A stretch of DNA of 64,000 nt. It comes from a virus. Location of the stretch: positions 1 through 64,000 of IMG/VR virus record IMGVR_UViG_3300042522_001179; one strand, given 5' to 3'. The notes under the pieces are model-generated. The model was not told where the DNA came from. It did not search any database and was given only the letters and a program-made list of their open reading frames with translations. This document shows positions 57,604-64,000 of this stretch, piece by piece. Position numbers and translations under genes: made by a program. Numbering within the stretch: the first letter of the stretch is position 1; every line of letters starts with the position of its first letter.

Positions 57604-58157
57604 TAACCGTTCCGCAATGTAGCTTTAACAAACCAAGCAGCCTTAAAAGCTTGACCACACAGCTCAGCCATATAGTTTTGAATATCAATGGCCCCTACCT
57701 TGGCGGCAATAGGCTCAAGCTTCTTGGCTTTCATGCCAAGCTCCTCAAGGTTCTTGTAGTACACACCAAGCATGTCAGTGCCCTTGTAGGAAGTTACAGT
57801 TTGGATAGGAGGAGCTGCATCTTTAAGCCCACTACCACACATAGGAAGTAAATAATCCATGCTGCGAATAAACTCAGCAAGGGTATCAAACTGTTCAAGG
57901 TGCGTTTCATATTGATCTTTCAGGAATGCGTGGACGCCAAGGAAGTTACCGCCCTCGTAGTTCAGGTGGATAAGATGTGACTGTGTCTCCAGCTCCTTGA
58001 GGTAAGCACACAGAGAGATGCATTGCTGGATGAATGCACCTACATCACCACCAGCCTTGGACTTGGCAGGAGCTTTGGGTTTGTCCTGGGGCTGAGGAAC
58101 GGGTTGAACCTGAGGGGTTTCAGTCACCTGGTACTGCTGAGGGGCAGGGGTATACAT
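57603..58157 (-). CDS. dps: Dps-like ferritin (mini-ferritin), 184 aa
   Basis: ATG 58157 chosen over a GTG at 58163. After a disordered Pro/Gln-rich 45-residue N-terminus comes a four-helix ferritin-like region. The Dps ferroxidase set is complete: His64 and His76 (HLNYEGGNFLGVH), Asp91 and Glu95 (QFDTLAEF), with the exact 12-, 15- and 4-residue spacings of bacterial Dps. Dps binds DNA and stores iron while detoxifying peroxide. In a phage it could protect DNA from oxidative damage in infected, light-exposed cells. The C-terminus is longer than in most Dps proteins. Confidence 0.85.
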   Translation of the reverse strand: MYTPAPQQYQVTETPQVQPVPQPQDKPKAPAKSKAGGDVGAFIQQCISLCAYLKELETQSHLIHLNYEGGNFLGVHAFLKDQYETHLEQFDTLAEFIRSMDYLLPMCGSGLKDAAPPIQTVTSYKGTDMLGVYYKNLEELGMKAKKLEPIAAKVGAIDIQNYMAELCGQAFKAAWFVKATLRNG

Positions 58158-58198
58158 AGTCACATGGCAATAGTACTAGTTTATCAGTTATTAACGCC

Positions 58199-59518
58199 TC
58201 ATCTCGATACCTCTTCCCAATCCATAGATGCAAGTACATCAGAACCAGATTGTGCACTACTACATGCCAAAGTTAATTCTGTAGCTGTACCCGTGAGACC
58301 ATTACGTTCCAGTTGGAAAGCAAACAACGCTTCTTTCAAGATGTCAACAACAGTAGATCCTTGGTTGGAACCATTGGCAAAACCACTGGCAAGGATGCGT
58401 CCTGTACCAATCGTAAAAGATGTACCAGTGATGTTGTATTCAACGGAAGAAGAAGCTCCAGTGGTATTCCATGATCCGGCTGAGGTTGTGCCACCAACAA
58501 TAACTTTCCAGTTGTAGTCTGAGTTGTTGGTAATCCCCATGATTGATAACGCAGTCAAGATAACGATTGCGTCAAGACGGGTTGATTTAAGACGGATAGA
58601 AACTACAGGATATTCAGTAGAAGCATTTGTTAAATCACGCGGAGATGCAACTGGAGTTCCAATGGCAGACTGTGCACCACGTAATTCATATCCCCCTTCA
58701 GACAAGACGGTTGAGCAAACTTGTTTTAACGTACTGCTGCTTGCCGTTGTTCCAACATTAGTAATTTCATAACGCAACGGCAAGGATGCCGTTGTTATAT
58801 AGGTGGATGTAATTAAGTTGGCGTGATGGAATGAATGACAATGGATAAATGCACCATTGATTACAAACCCTGCACGCACGGTGCCAAGACCAAGCCATTC
58901 AATATCAAACCAAAGGATCTGCGCTTTGCTGATATCAAGGGTAAAACCAGACGGCCCGTTGCCATCTAGTTTATCAATGTTCCAGTTGGCTTGAGCTACT
59001 CGTGTTTCAGCAAGACTTCCACTTACAGAGCTACGCTCAACAAATGCCGGCTCTGTAGTACCACTGACTTCCAGGTACATACCGTTGGCTGCACCGTAGT
59101 AACCAACACGCTGTCGTAAGTTCGCCTTTGCAGCATTCATTACAAAGGTTGACATGAACAACAGGGATTTCCCTGGTTGATATGAACAAACCTTGTTGGT
59201 TTCCCTGATGATCTCAGAGCCAGATGCGGTAGTTACATTGAGATCAACAAGACCTTCGTTTGCATTGAATGCGTATGTAGCGCCAGTACCACTAGATGTA
59301 GACCACAAACCATTGTCGTTATAACGATGGCTTGAGTCGAATAAAGTCAGAGGTGCTGATACACGTGTGCGTCCAAAAGCATCACCTGCCATACCAGCGG
59401 GTTGTACATAAGTACTTGAGCCACTTGCAGTGACAACCTCTAGGGGATGCCCACTGCAAGTCTGCACTTTTTCTACGTGATATAGATTTTCGTTCTGGGG
59501 ATCTCTGTATAACGGCAT
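58199..59518 (-). CDS. Virion structural protein, tail or fibre type, 439 aa
   Basis: Begins MPLYRDPQNENLYHVEKVQ and continues with a Thr/Ser/Gly/Val-rich, all-beta sequence with RVSAPLTLFDSSHRY near residue 50. This combination recalls a structural protein widespread in aquatic tailed phages. It is on the minus strand, apart from the main virion module, like 41975. Exact location in the particle unknown. Confidence 0.7.
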   Translation of the reverse strand: MPLYRDPQNENLYHVEKVQTCSGHPLEVVTASGSSTYVQPAGMAGDAFGRTRVSAPLTLFDSSHRYNDNGLWSTSSGTGATYAFNANEGLVDLNVTTASGSEIIRETNKVCSYQPGKSLLFMSTFVMNAAKANLRQRVGYYGAANGMYLEVSGTTEPAFVERSSVSGSLAETRVAQANWNIDKLDGNGPSGFTLDISKAQILWFDIEWLGLGTVRAGFVINGAFIHCHSFHHANLITSTYITTASLPLRYEITNVGTTASSSTLKQVCSTVLSEGGYELRGAQSAIGTPVASPRDLTNASTEYPVVSIRLKSTRLDAIVILTALSIMGITNNSDYNWKVIVGGTTSAGSWNTTGASSSVEYNITGTSFTIGTGRILASGFANGSNQGSTVVDILKEALFAFQLERNGLTGTATELTLACSSAQSGSDVLASMDWEEVSR

Positions 59519-59542
59519 TGTTTTGACATATATTTTTCTATT

Positions 59543-59752
59543 TTACTTCTTGCTATTCCAGGTATCTCTAAGATGACCATAATCCCTGGGCTCAGTTACA
59601 GGCACCTTAACATCTTTACAGACATCGCAAGTTCCTGTATGCCAAGTTGAACAGTGATTCAACGGGCCAATGTACTCCTCTGCTTGGTACCAATTACCAT
59701 GCTGCATGCCACACATGTGACAAACCCAGGCTGGATACTTACTTTGTGCCAT
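59543..59752 (-). CDS. Zinc-ribbon small protein, 69 aa
   Basis: ATG 59752 is preferred because AAGGAA lies 7 bases upstream; an earlier ATG at 59797 lies inside the previous gene. CHMCG ... H and CSTWHTGTCDVCK form two Cys/His knuckles. Probably binds zinc and possibly nucleic acid or protein. It overlaps the preceding gene by 14 bases. Confidence 0.7.
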   Translation of the reverse strand: MAQSKYPAWVCHMCGMQHGNWYQAEEYIGPLNHCSTWHTGTCDVCKDVKVPVTEPRDYGHLRDTWNSKK

Positions 59753-60110
59753 AACCATTTCCTTGCACCAAGTCAGCAAACTCTTTAGCTTGTTCATATT
59801 CTTTTTTAACTACCTCTAGGTTATAGTTTACGGCTGCAACTAAGGCTTCATACAGATCTTTACCTGGTAATTCGTTTGCAAATTCTGCAAGAGTATCTGC
59901 AAAATAATCTTGAGCTTGCCTCTTAAGTTTTTCTGTTGTTGTGTTGTTCATTGCAGTTGCAAGTGTTGGGAATGCCTTGGCTGTGTCATGTAGATTCTCA
60001 CGTGACTGTTTTGAAACTAACGGCGTGTTAATTTCTGCAACAACCCGATTCTTCTTATACCACTCTTGCCATTGCGAAATGACATCTATAGGTTCGTGAG
60101 GGTGATCCAT
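59739..60110 (-). CDS. Helical hypothetical protein, 123 aa
   Basis: ATG 60110 is used; an earlier ATG at 60149 would include the terminator hairpin in the coding region and is rejected. The product is alpha-helical with Lys, Glu and Ala (MDHPHEPIDVISQWQEW at the start) and no membrane segment. It is the first gene after the terminator. No family recognised. Confidence 0.68.
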   Translation of the reverse strand: MDHPHEPIDVISQWQEWYKKNRVVAEINTPLVSKQSRENLHDTAKAFPTLATAMNNTTTEKLKRQAQDYFADTLAEFANELPGKDLYEALVAAVNYNLEVVKKEYEQAKEFADLVQGNGYGTK

Positions 60111-60116
60111 AGTTAA

Positions 60117-60146
60117 ATAAAAAACGCCCCACGAGTGTGGGACGTT
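60117..60146 (-). terminator. Rho-independent terminator inside the early-type minus operon
   Basis: On the minus strand AACGTCCCAC/GTGGGGCGTT form a 10-bp stem with one mismatch and a four-base loop, followed by six T residues. It lies between genes at 60162 and 59739 and separates two transcription units. Confidence 0.82.
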
Positions 60147-60161
60147 CAATCATAGTAAGAA

Positions 60162-60458
60162 TTAAGAGACTACTACTGTTTCTTTCGAAACATTTTGGGT
60201 TTCTTCTAGAAACTTTTCGATAGCTGCAATACGTTCAAAGTACAAGTCCCGGCAAGTAGGGCCAGCCTCTGTCATGCAGAAGCGTTCCCACAGTCCCGTA
60301 TAGGTGTGATTGGTAGGTTGGTACACCTGATAGATGTGCTCAAGAAAGTCAGCCTTCTGCTGTTCCTTGGTAACGTCCCAAGACTGAAGTTGTTCCTTGA
60401 GCCAAGGCGTATCAAAAGCACCAGTCGTATTTAGTTTTTTAAGAAGCTCTTCATTCAT
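60162..60458 (-). CDS. Hypothetical protein, 98 aa
   Basis: ATG 60458 overlaps the upstream gene's stop by 8 bases; an earlier in-frame start lies inside that gene. The product is helical and slightly acidic, with WERFCMTEAGPTCRDLYFER in the second half. No motif recognised. Followed by the terminator at 60117-60146. Confidence 0.65.
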   Translation of the reverse strand: MNEELLKKLNTTGAFDTPWLKEQLQSWDVTKEQQKADFLEHIYQVYQPTNHTYTGLWERFCMTEAGPTCRDLYFERIAAIEKFLEETQNVSKETVVVS

Positions 60459-60648
60459 TGGAGTCAACTGCTGTGATGGAGGTAAAGACACCCTTGATGC
60501 TAGGGCTTGCTTCAAACAAAAGGTCGTCTACTTCATCTTGTAATGCAATTGCAATATCTTGCGGGGTGCGACCAGTGAAGCTGTCGTATTCAACTTCAAG
60601 GTCAACCGCAAAGGATACGGTTAGCTTAGGCACAGCAGTGAGAACCAT
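60451..60648 (-). CDS. Small hypothetical protein, 65 aa
   Basis: ATG at 60648. A compact acidic protein with a beta-strand start (PKLTVSFAVDLEVEY), a TPQDIAIALQDEVD helix and a short end. The 8-base overlap with the next gene suggests coupled translation. No family recognised. Confidence 0.62.
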   Translation of the reverse strand: MVLTAVPKLTVSFAVDLEVEYDSFTGRTPQDIAIALQDEVDDLLFEASPSIKGVFTSITAVDSNE

Positions 60649-60673
60649 TTCTGGAATGGAGGACCCAACTACT

Positions 60674-60931
60674 TTACAGTAATCTCTCTAAAGAGTGCAC
60701 TTGATTACGTTGATAGTAACCAAGTCGTTCTTGAATAATTTGTGTGTAATTGATAGCAGCATCAACCATTTCAGTTGCATCCATAGACGCAGCTAGGTTT
60801 TCATTTGCCAGCATGGCAGCCGTTAATACGGTAACCTGCCACTCCAGCTTGGTACCGATCAATGCAGGAATGGGTGTCCCGTCCTGAGTAAAACCTGCTA
60901 GCAATTCAACCAGCTTGTTTGCATCAGTCAT
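60674..60931 (-). CDS. Small helical hypothetical protein, 85 aa
   Basis: ATG at 60931. Alpha-helical, Leu/Ala/Met-rich protein without strong membrane segments, ending YYQRNQVHSLERLL. Part of the series of small early-type minus-strand genes. No family recognised. Confidence 0.63.
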   Translation of the reverse strand: MTDANKLVELLAGFTQDGTPIPALIGTKLEWQVTVLTAAMLANENLAASMDATEMVDAAINYTQIIQERLGYYQRNQVHSLERLL

Positions 60932-60967
60932 GGAACACCCGTAGTAGTTATCTAATTGTATGGCAGT

Positions 60968-61261
60968 TTATTTTTCTGCCTTGACCATGTGATACCAATA
61001 GGCACGAGCTGCGTTCTGATGGAAGCGCTTACCAAACAAAAGCTTAAGACGTTTTTGCTCCAGCTCATCAACTTCCGTCACGTTGTACGGAAGAACTTCT
61101 TCGCCATCATTAAGGCCAGAAATTTCAAGAGTGTTTATTTCCAGCTGCAGATTAAAATCATCTACAGCGTGGTTGTGACAACTCATCTTGATGTGAGCAT
61201 CTTCTAGATCCGTGGGAGCTTCAATCTTTTGATAGAAGGTCTCCGGGATATTCGGATGCAT
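60968..61261 (-). CDS. Small hypothetical protein, 97 aa
   Basis: ATG 61261 is used; the longer frame upstream duplicates the Gp157-like gene in another register. The product reads MHPNIPETFYQKIEAPTD and onward, with a Cys-x-His (MSCHNHAVDDF) and a basic helical end. It overlaps the Gp157-like gene by about 40 bases. No family recognised. Confidence 0.62.
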   Translation of the reverse strand: MHPNIPETFYQKIEAPTDLEDAHIKMSCHNHAVDDFNLQLEINTLEISGLNDGEEVLPYNVTEVDELEQKRLKLLFGKRFHQNAARAYWYHMVKAEK

Positions 61262-61922
61262 CCAATTCCACCCTTGGCTCTGAGTAGATGCGGCTGGTGC
61301 GTACCGCGTATTCTTGAGTGACTTTGACTCCGAATGGGAGTTGCTGACCGGTTTGGTACGCATTGCGGATGGCATCGAGATTTGGGAGTACTTCGTGTTT
61401 AGTTTTGGGTTCGGTCCTTTCGGCAAGGACCTCCCCTGACATTGAACGTACCACAATTTGCTTGGTTGTGGTGGTCTCTTGCTCAATGCAATAGAGCTGT
61501 CGCTCCTCAGAGTTCCAAAACTCCGGATCGGAATTGATCTCAACAGTAAGATCTTTCTTTTTGCTTAAGGCAAATTGATAGTTCCTACCCTGAATCTTAT
61601 TAGACTCTTGCGGTAAAGAACGTCGCAACCAACCTAGCAAACCCTTGAGGGACCGCAGCTGGGATTCGTGGTGACGCTTGGCTTGTGCAATGAGGTCCCC
61701 TTCCTTCTTGATGCGCTCAAGAGCATCCTCATGGGCCGCCATAGCGTAATAGATACGGTCGACCTTCTCTGAACGGAGAGAGGCACAGGCCTCCAGCTCA
61801 GCTTGCGCCAGCTCTTGGGACTCAGGAGTGAGGAGAGGAAGACTGCGTTCCAGGGCACCATAGTGCTCGTAGAGTTTGAGGATGTTGAGATCCTTAAGCT
61901 TAACCTGTGTGATTTGAGTCAT
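61221..61922 (-). CDS. Gp157-like phage replication-linked protein, 233 aa
   Basis: The first 120 residues form a long charged coiled coil of the siphovirus Gp157 type (AHEDALERIKKEGDLIAQAK), leading into a beta region with NYQFALSKKKDLTVEI, the segment that follows the coil in Gp157 proteins. The C-terminal half is an additional beta-rich region. Gp157-family proteins are found with phage recombination or replication genes and are of uncertain function. Fits the early-type surroundings. Confidence 0.75.
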   Translation of the reverse strand: MTQITQVKLKDLNILKLYEHYGALERSLPLLTPESQELAQAELEACASLRSEKVDRIYYAMAAHEDALERIKKEGDLIAQAKRHHESQLRSLKGLLGWLRRSLPQESNKIQGRNYQFALSKKKDLTVEINSDPEFWNSEERQLYCIEQETTTTKQIVVRSMSGEVLAERTEPKTKHEVLPNLDAIRNAYQTGQQLPFGVKVTQEYAVRTSRIYSEPRVELDASEYPGDLLSKD

Positions 61923-61925
61923 GAC

Positions 61926-62045
61926 CTAGATGTTTTGGAATTTGGATTGAAGCTTGTTTAATGCAAAGGCTAACAAAGCCGCGGCTGCTGTCCAAAGAAT
62001 ATCTTTTAGTACTGGAAGTACAGCAGATGCAAATGCTTCAAACAT
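61926..62045 (-). CDS. Mini membrane protein, 39 aa (holin-like candidate)
   Basis: ATG at 62045, TAG at 61926. One hydrophobic helix (LPVLKDILWTAAAALLAFAL) with a short N-terminus and a basic Lys/Gln tail, the layout of the smallest single-span holins or membrane regulators. It fills the gap between the Gp157-like gene and the 62098 gene. Distance from the lysins argues against a confirmed holin role. Confidence 0.58.
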   Translation of the reverse strand: MFEAFASAVLPVLKDILWTAAAALLAFALNKLQSKFQNI

Positions 62046-62097
62046 GAGTTGAGTGTGTAGGTAGTAGTCAGTTTTACGTCATGACCAGGACGTTGGA

Positions 62098-62424
62098 TCA
62101 AACTTCCTTGATCAACAGTTCTTTAATAAGTTTTATTTCATCCATTAAGTCTTGGCGACTATACATTGTGATTGGATCATACGAACGTTCTTCAACTTTT
62201 TCAGGGGCTTCAGTCTTCTGGATGACACGAGCATCATCACTGGCATTGTACGTAACAGACTCGTACATCTTCCAGATGATGTCGTGAGGCCACCCATCAA
62301 GGTTTACATTTTGTTCCAGGGATACTCGAATAAGAGCATGCATTGTCCTGAAAAGAAACCTGGCTTTATCTTCAAAGATCTCAACGTAGCGATTTTCGTC
62401 AAGGCCGTAAGTGTCAATCGACAT
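62098..62424 (-). CDS. Hypothetical protein, 108 aa
   Basis: ATG 62424 (MSIDTYGL) overlaps the previous stop by 11 bases and is chosen over an upstream start inside that gene. Helical, acidic protein with FEDKARFLFRTMHALI and no membrane segment. No family recognised. Confidence 0.63.
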   Translation of the reverse strand: MSIDTYGLDENRYVEIFEDKARFLFRTMHALIRVSLEQNVNLDGWPHDIIWKMYESVTYNASDDARVIQKTEAPEKVEERSYDPITMYSRQDLMDEIKLIKELLIKEV

Positions 62425-62605
62425 AGCAGTCAAGAGCATTGGTTAGTGATTCGATGATAAAGGATTTTTGTCCTTCTTCACCAAGGTTTGTCCAGTATTC
62501 AAGATCTGGATCTGCATCATCCCACTCAATGCGGATGATGCAACCACCATCTTCTTGGTTAATTACCTCCACTTGTAACTTCTCAACCCAACTGAGAAAG
62601 CTCAT
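62414..62605 (-). CDS. Small phage protein, 63 aa
   Basis: ATG at 62605 overlaps the upstream gene's stop by 4 bases. Contains RIEWDDADPDLEYWTNLGEEG followed by a FIIESLTNAL helix, a pattern common to short proteins of many phages. Function unknown. Translation is coupled on both sides. Confidence 0.65.
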   Translation of the reverse strand: MSFLSWVEKLQVEVINQEDGGCIIRIEWDDADPDLEYWTNLGEEGQKSFIIESLTNALDCYVD

Positions 62606-63543
62606 TTCTTTTTGACAGCAGACTGCAGTTGTGGCAATGCAGTACCAGGGAATGGTACATAGCCTGCCTCCATCATATTGAAAAACAAATCCCAGGCATG
62701 CCCTTGGTTAAACACTTCCTTTGGTTTGTACGTACGCCAATGAGTCAGCGGAGCCTGAGCACCAGACTTGGTGTGCAGCAATACAAACTTGCCTTCACTG
62801 ATATGGTCCTGGGGCGGGGCATACCACCATGCCACACACTTGTCAGGCGTACCACTGGGCAATGCATTACGCACTTCAGTACGCTTGCACAGCAGCTCAC
62901 GGTATTTATGGAACCAAGTCAGGTGGATGCACCAGGGTTTGAATCCTTCAATCTCTTGTTGGAATAACGAAACATTAAGAAGTTGACGCTGAAAGGACCC
63001 ACATGAGCAGTAAGGTTCAGGAGTGCTGGCCTGAACACCGGAGGCGTTTTCCTCCAACTCAGACTCCAAGTCAATTGGCCGAGTCGGACTCCGAAGCCCA
63101 TCCGGCGCAACCAGATGTCCCAGATCCGTCTGGTCATTCTGGAGGAGGGCAACGACTTTGCTGGGGTCTGACAGATGAATGAACTTGTCTGCCCAGTGTT
63201 GTTGGAGCTTGGCATTGGAAGTCAGGTGTCCGAGTGCGTGTGAATAGTTCCAGCCCTTAAACATAACGTAAGCATTGTTATGCCATACACTAGGGCCACG
63301 GTAATTAGGACCAAGGTAAGAAAAGAAGTCTTTGAGTCGGTGAGTATACTGCTGGAACGCTGTCTTGATCAACGTCCGTTCGTAAGCCTGCTCACTACCA
63401 TCACAACGCACCACAACACAATTGTCATCTCGCAGATAAATGCCAGAGATTTCGGTGTCATCAAAGTCTGCATACGCACGACGAATGTTGGACCGTGAAT
63501 AGATGAGGGCTTGGGCTGAGTTGAGTTCGGTTTGGAGTTGCAT
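62602..63543 (-). CDS. SWIM-like zinc-finger protein, 313 aa
   Basis: A soluble protein whose centre has YCSCGSF and, 23 residues on, KPWCIHLTWF: the C-x-C ... C-x-H SWIM arrangement used for DNA or protein binding. The N-terminal 150 residues are alpha/beta with a Gln-rich start; the C-terminal part contains WWYAPPQDHISEGKFVL. No nuclease or transposase residues are obvious. It heads the early-type minus operon and may be a takeover factor. Confidence 0.72.
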   Translation of the reverse strand: MQLQTELNSAQALIYSRSNIRRAYADFDDTEISGIYLRDDNCVVVRCDGSEQAYERTLIKTAFQQYTHRLKDFFSYLGPNYRGPSVWHNNAYVMFKGWNYSHALGHLTSNAKLQQHWADKFIHLSDPSKVVALLQNDQTDLGHLVAPDGLRSPTRPIDLESELEENASGVQASTPEPYCSCGSFQRQLLNVSLFQQEIEGFKPWCIHLTWFHKYRELLCKRTEVRNALPSGTPDKCVAWWYAPPQDHISEGKFVLLHTKSGAQAPLTHWRTYKPKEVFNQGHAWDLFFNMMEAGYVPFPGTALPQLQSAVKKK

Positions 63544-63557
63544 GAGTCTGAGTTGAG

Positions 63558-63761
63558 TTAGATGAAGAGATCAGCGTCCTGGTCCCTGTCGTGAAGTGTA
63601 TCACGATACTTGGTCCGCTTGTAGGCCAAGCGTGCCATCCGATACGTTCCGTAAAGAACGCCAGCCCAGCATACAGGACTACCAATGGCCAAGGCAACCA
63701 CTCCTGCTATGGCAGCAGTTGCGGCACCGTCCTTGATTGCAGCTTTTTCTTCAGGTTTCAT
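63558..63761 (-). CDS. Small membrane protein, 67 aa
   Basis: ATG at 63761. A charged N-terminus, one Ala/Gly/Val-rich hydrophobic helix (about residues 13-38), then a basic helix (RMARLAYKRTKYR) and an acidic end. Single-span membrane protein at the head of the right-hand minus-strand operon. Function unknown. Confidence 0.62.
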   Translation of the reverse strand: MKPEEKAAIKDGAATAAIAGVVALAIGSPVCWAGVLYGTYRMARLAYKRTKYRDTLHDRDQDADLFI

Positions 63762-63840
63762 TTGTGATTGTTAATACATTTTGAAGTTTTGATCTAGGGT
63801 TTACTATAGATGTAACCTATGGGTGCCAACTGAATAAACC

Positions 63841-64000
63841 ATGGAAGAAATCAAATACGTACCATTAACTAAATTTCAAATTGAACCAACGCTTGATGAT
63901 AAGTTTTGGCTAGAAAAAATCAAACGATCAATTGAAGATTGCAATTCAGTAAGTACCTTAAAAGAAATGGCGACCTTGCTTGCGCAGATCGCCACTCAAC
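63841..64000 (+). CDS. Partial hypothetical protein at right window edge
   Basis: ATG at 63841 begins a plus-strand frame that is open to the window end (53 codons): MEEIKYVPLTKFQIEP followed by a charged helical stretch. It lies divergent to the 63761 gene, with an AT-rich promoter-like spacer. No family can be named from this fragment. Confidence 0.55.
   Translation, partial: MEEIKYVPLTKFQIEPTLDDKFWLEKIKRSIEDCNSVSTLKEMATLLAQIATQ

Overview
The window is a stretch of a tailed double-stranded DNA bacteriophage genome. It holds a large terminase subunit, a portal-like protein, a scaffold-like protein, an HK97-type major capsid candidate, several peptidoglycan hydrolases, a very large repeat-built tail fibre ending in a self-cleaving S74 chaperone domain, and replication and nucleotide genes (prim-pol/D5 helicase, Gp157-like, Cas4/RecB-type nuclease, dCTP deaminase, DUF3310). 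No ribosomal RNA, housekeeping metabolism, integrase, DNA polymerase or RNA polymerase is visible, and both ends run through genes, so this is part of a larger genome. A cyanobacterial host is an inference. It rests on the SpeD-type AdoMet decarboxylase (common in cyanophages), the moderate AT-rich composition, the often weak Shine-Dalgarno sites and the overall gene set. No photosynthesis gene is seen.

Layout. 1-535: tail end of a minus-strand region with a terminator. 665-24,000: plus-strand virion module. It opens with about ten small or medium virion-type proteins, many with Gly/Ala-rich hydrophobic segments, and continues with small and large terminase, portal, scaffold, major capsid, decoration candidate, a helix-hairpin-helix protein, an M23 peptidase, a lytic transglycosylase and tail/collar candidates. 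23.8-29.0 kb: a small HTH gene, an HNH gene, a 988-residue protein, and a T4-type lysozyme. 29.0-32.4 kb: minus-strand operon of HTH, unknowns, a Dam-like methyltransferase with an altered catalytic motif, dCTP deaminase and DUF3310. 32.5-41.2 kb: plus-strand tail-fibre block with a 1429-residue fibre, FkbM methyltransferase, two glycosyltransferases and a two-domain endolysin. 41.2-50.0 kb: minus strand, with two HNH proteins behind a large hairpin, a glycosyltransferase, SpeD, prim-pol/helicase and a PD-(D/E)XK nuclease. 49.9-55.5 kb: plus strand, with tiny coupled genes, a sugar-modification cassette (GT2, epimerase, an RfbH/E1-like iron-sulfur dehydrase), small basic proteins, a 500-base structured RNA/tRNA-like region and an HNH gene. 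55.5-63.8 kb: minus strand, with a large virion-type protein, a Dps-like ferritin, a virion protein, many small early-type genes, Gp157-like, a mini membrane protein and a SWIM-motif protein. A plus-strand gene runs off the right edge.

How it fits together. The left third builds the head and ejection apparatus, the centre provides receptor binding and lysis, and minus-strand blocks carry replication, nucleotide supply and host-takeover genes. Sugar genes sit both beside the tail fibre and in a separate 50-53 kb operon, suggesting that the phage makes or attaches an unusual deoxysugar. The most unusual points are the RfbH-like dehydrase, the Dps homologue, a 572-base overlap of portal and scaffold frames, the structured RNA/tRNA-like cluster at 54.1-54.6 kb, and a 20-bp plus 10-bp nested hairpin ahead of an HNH gene.
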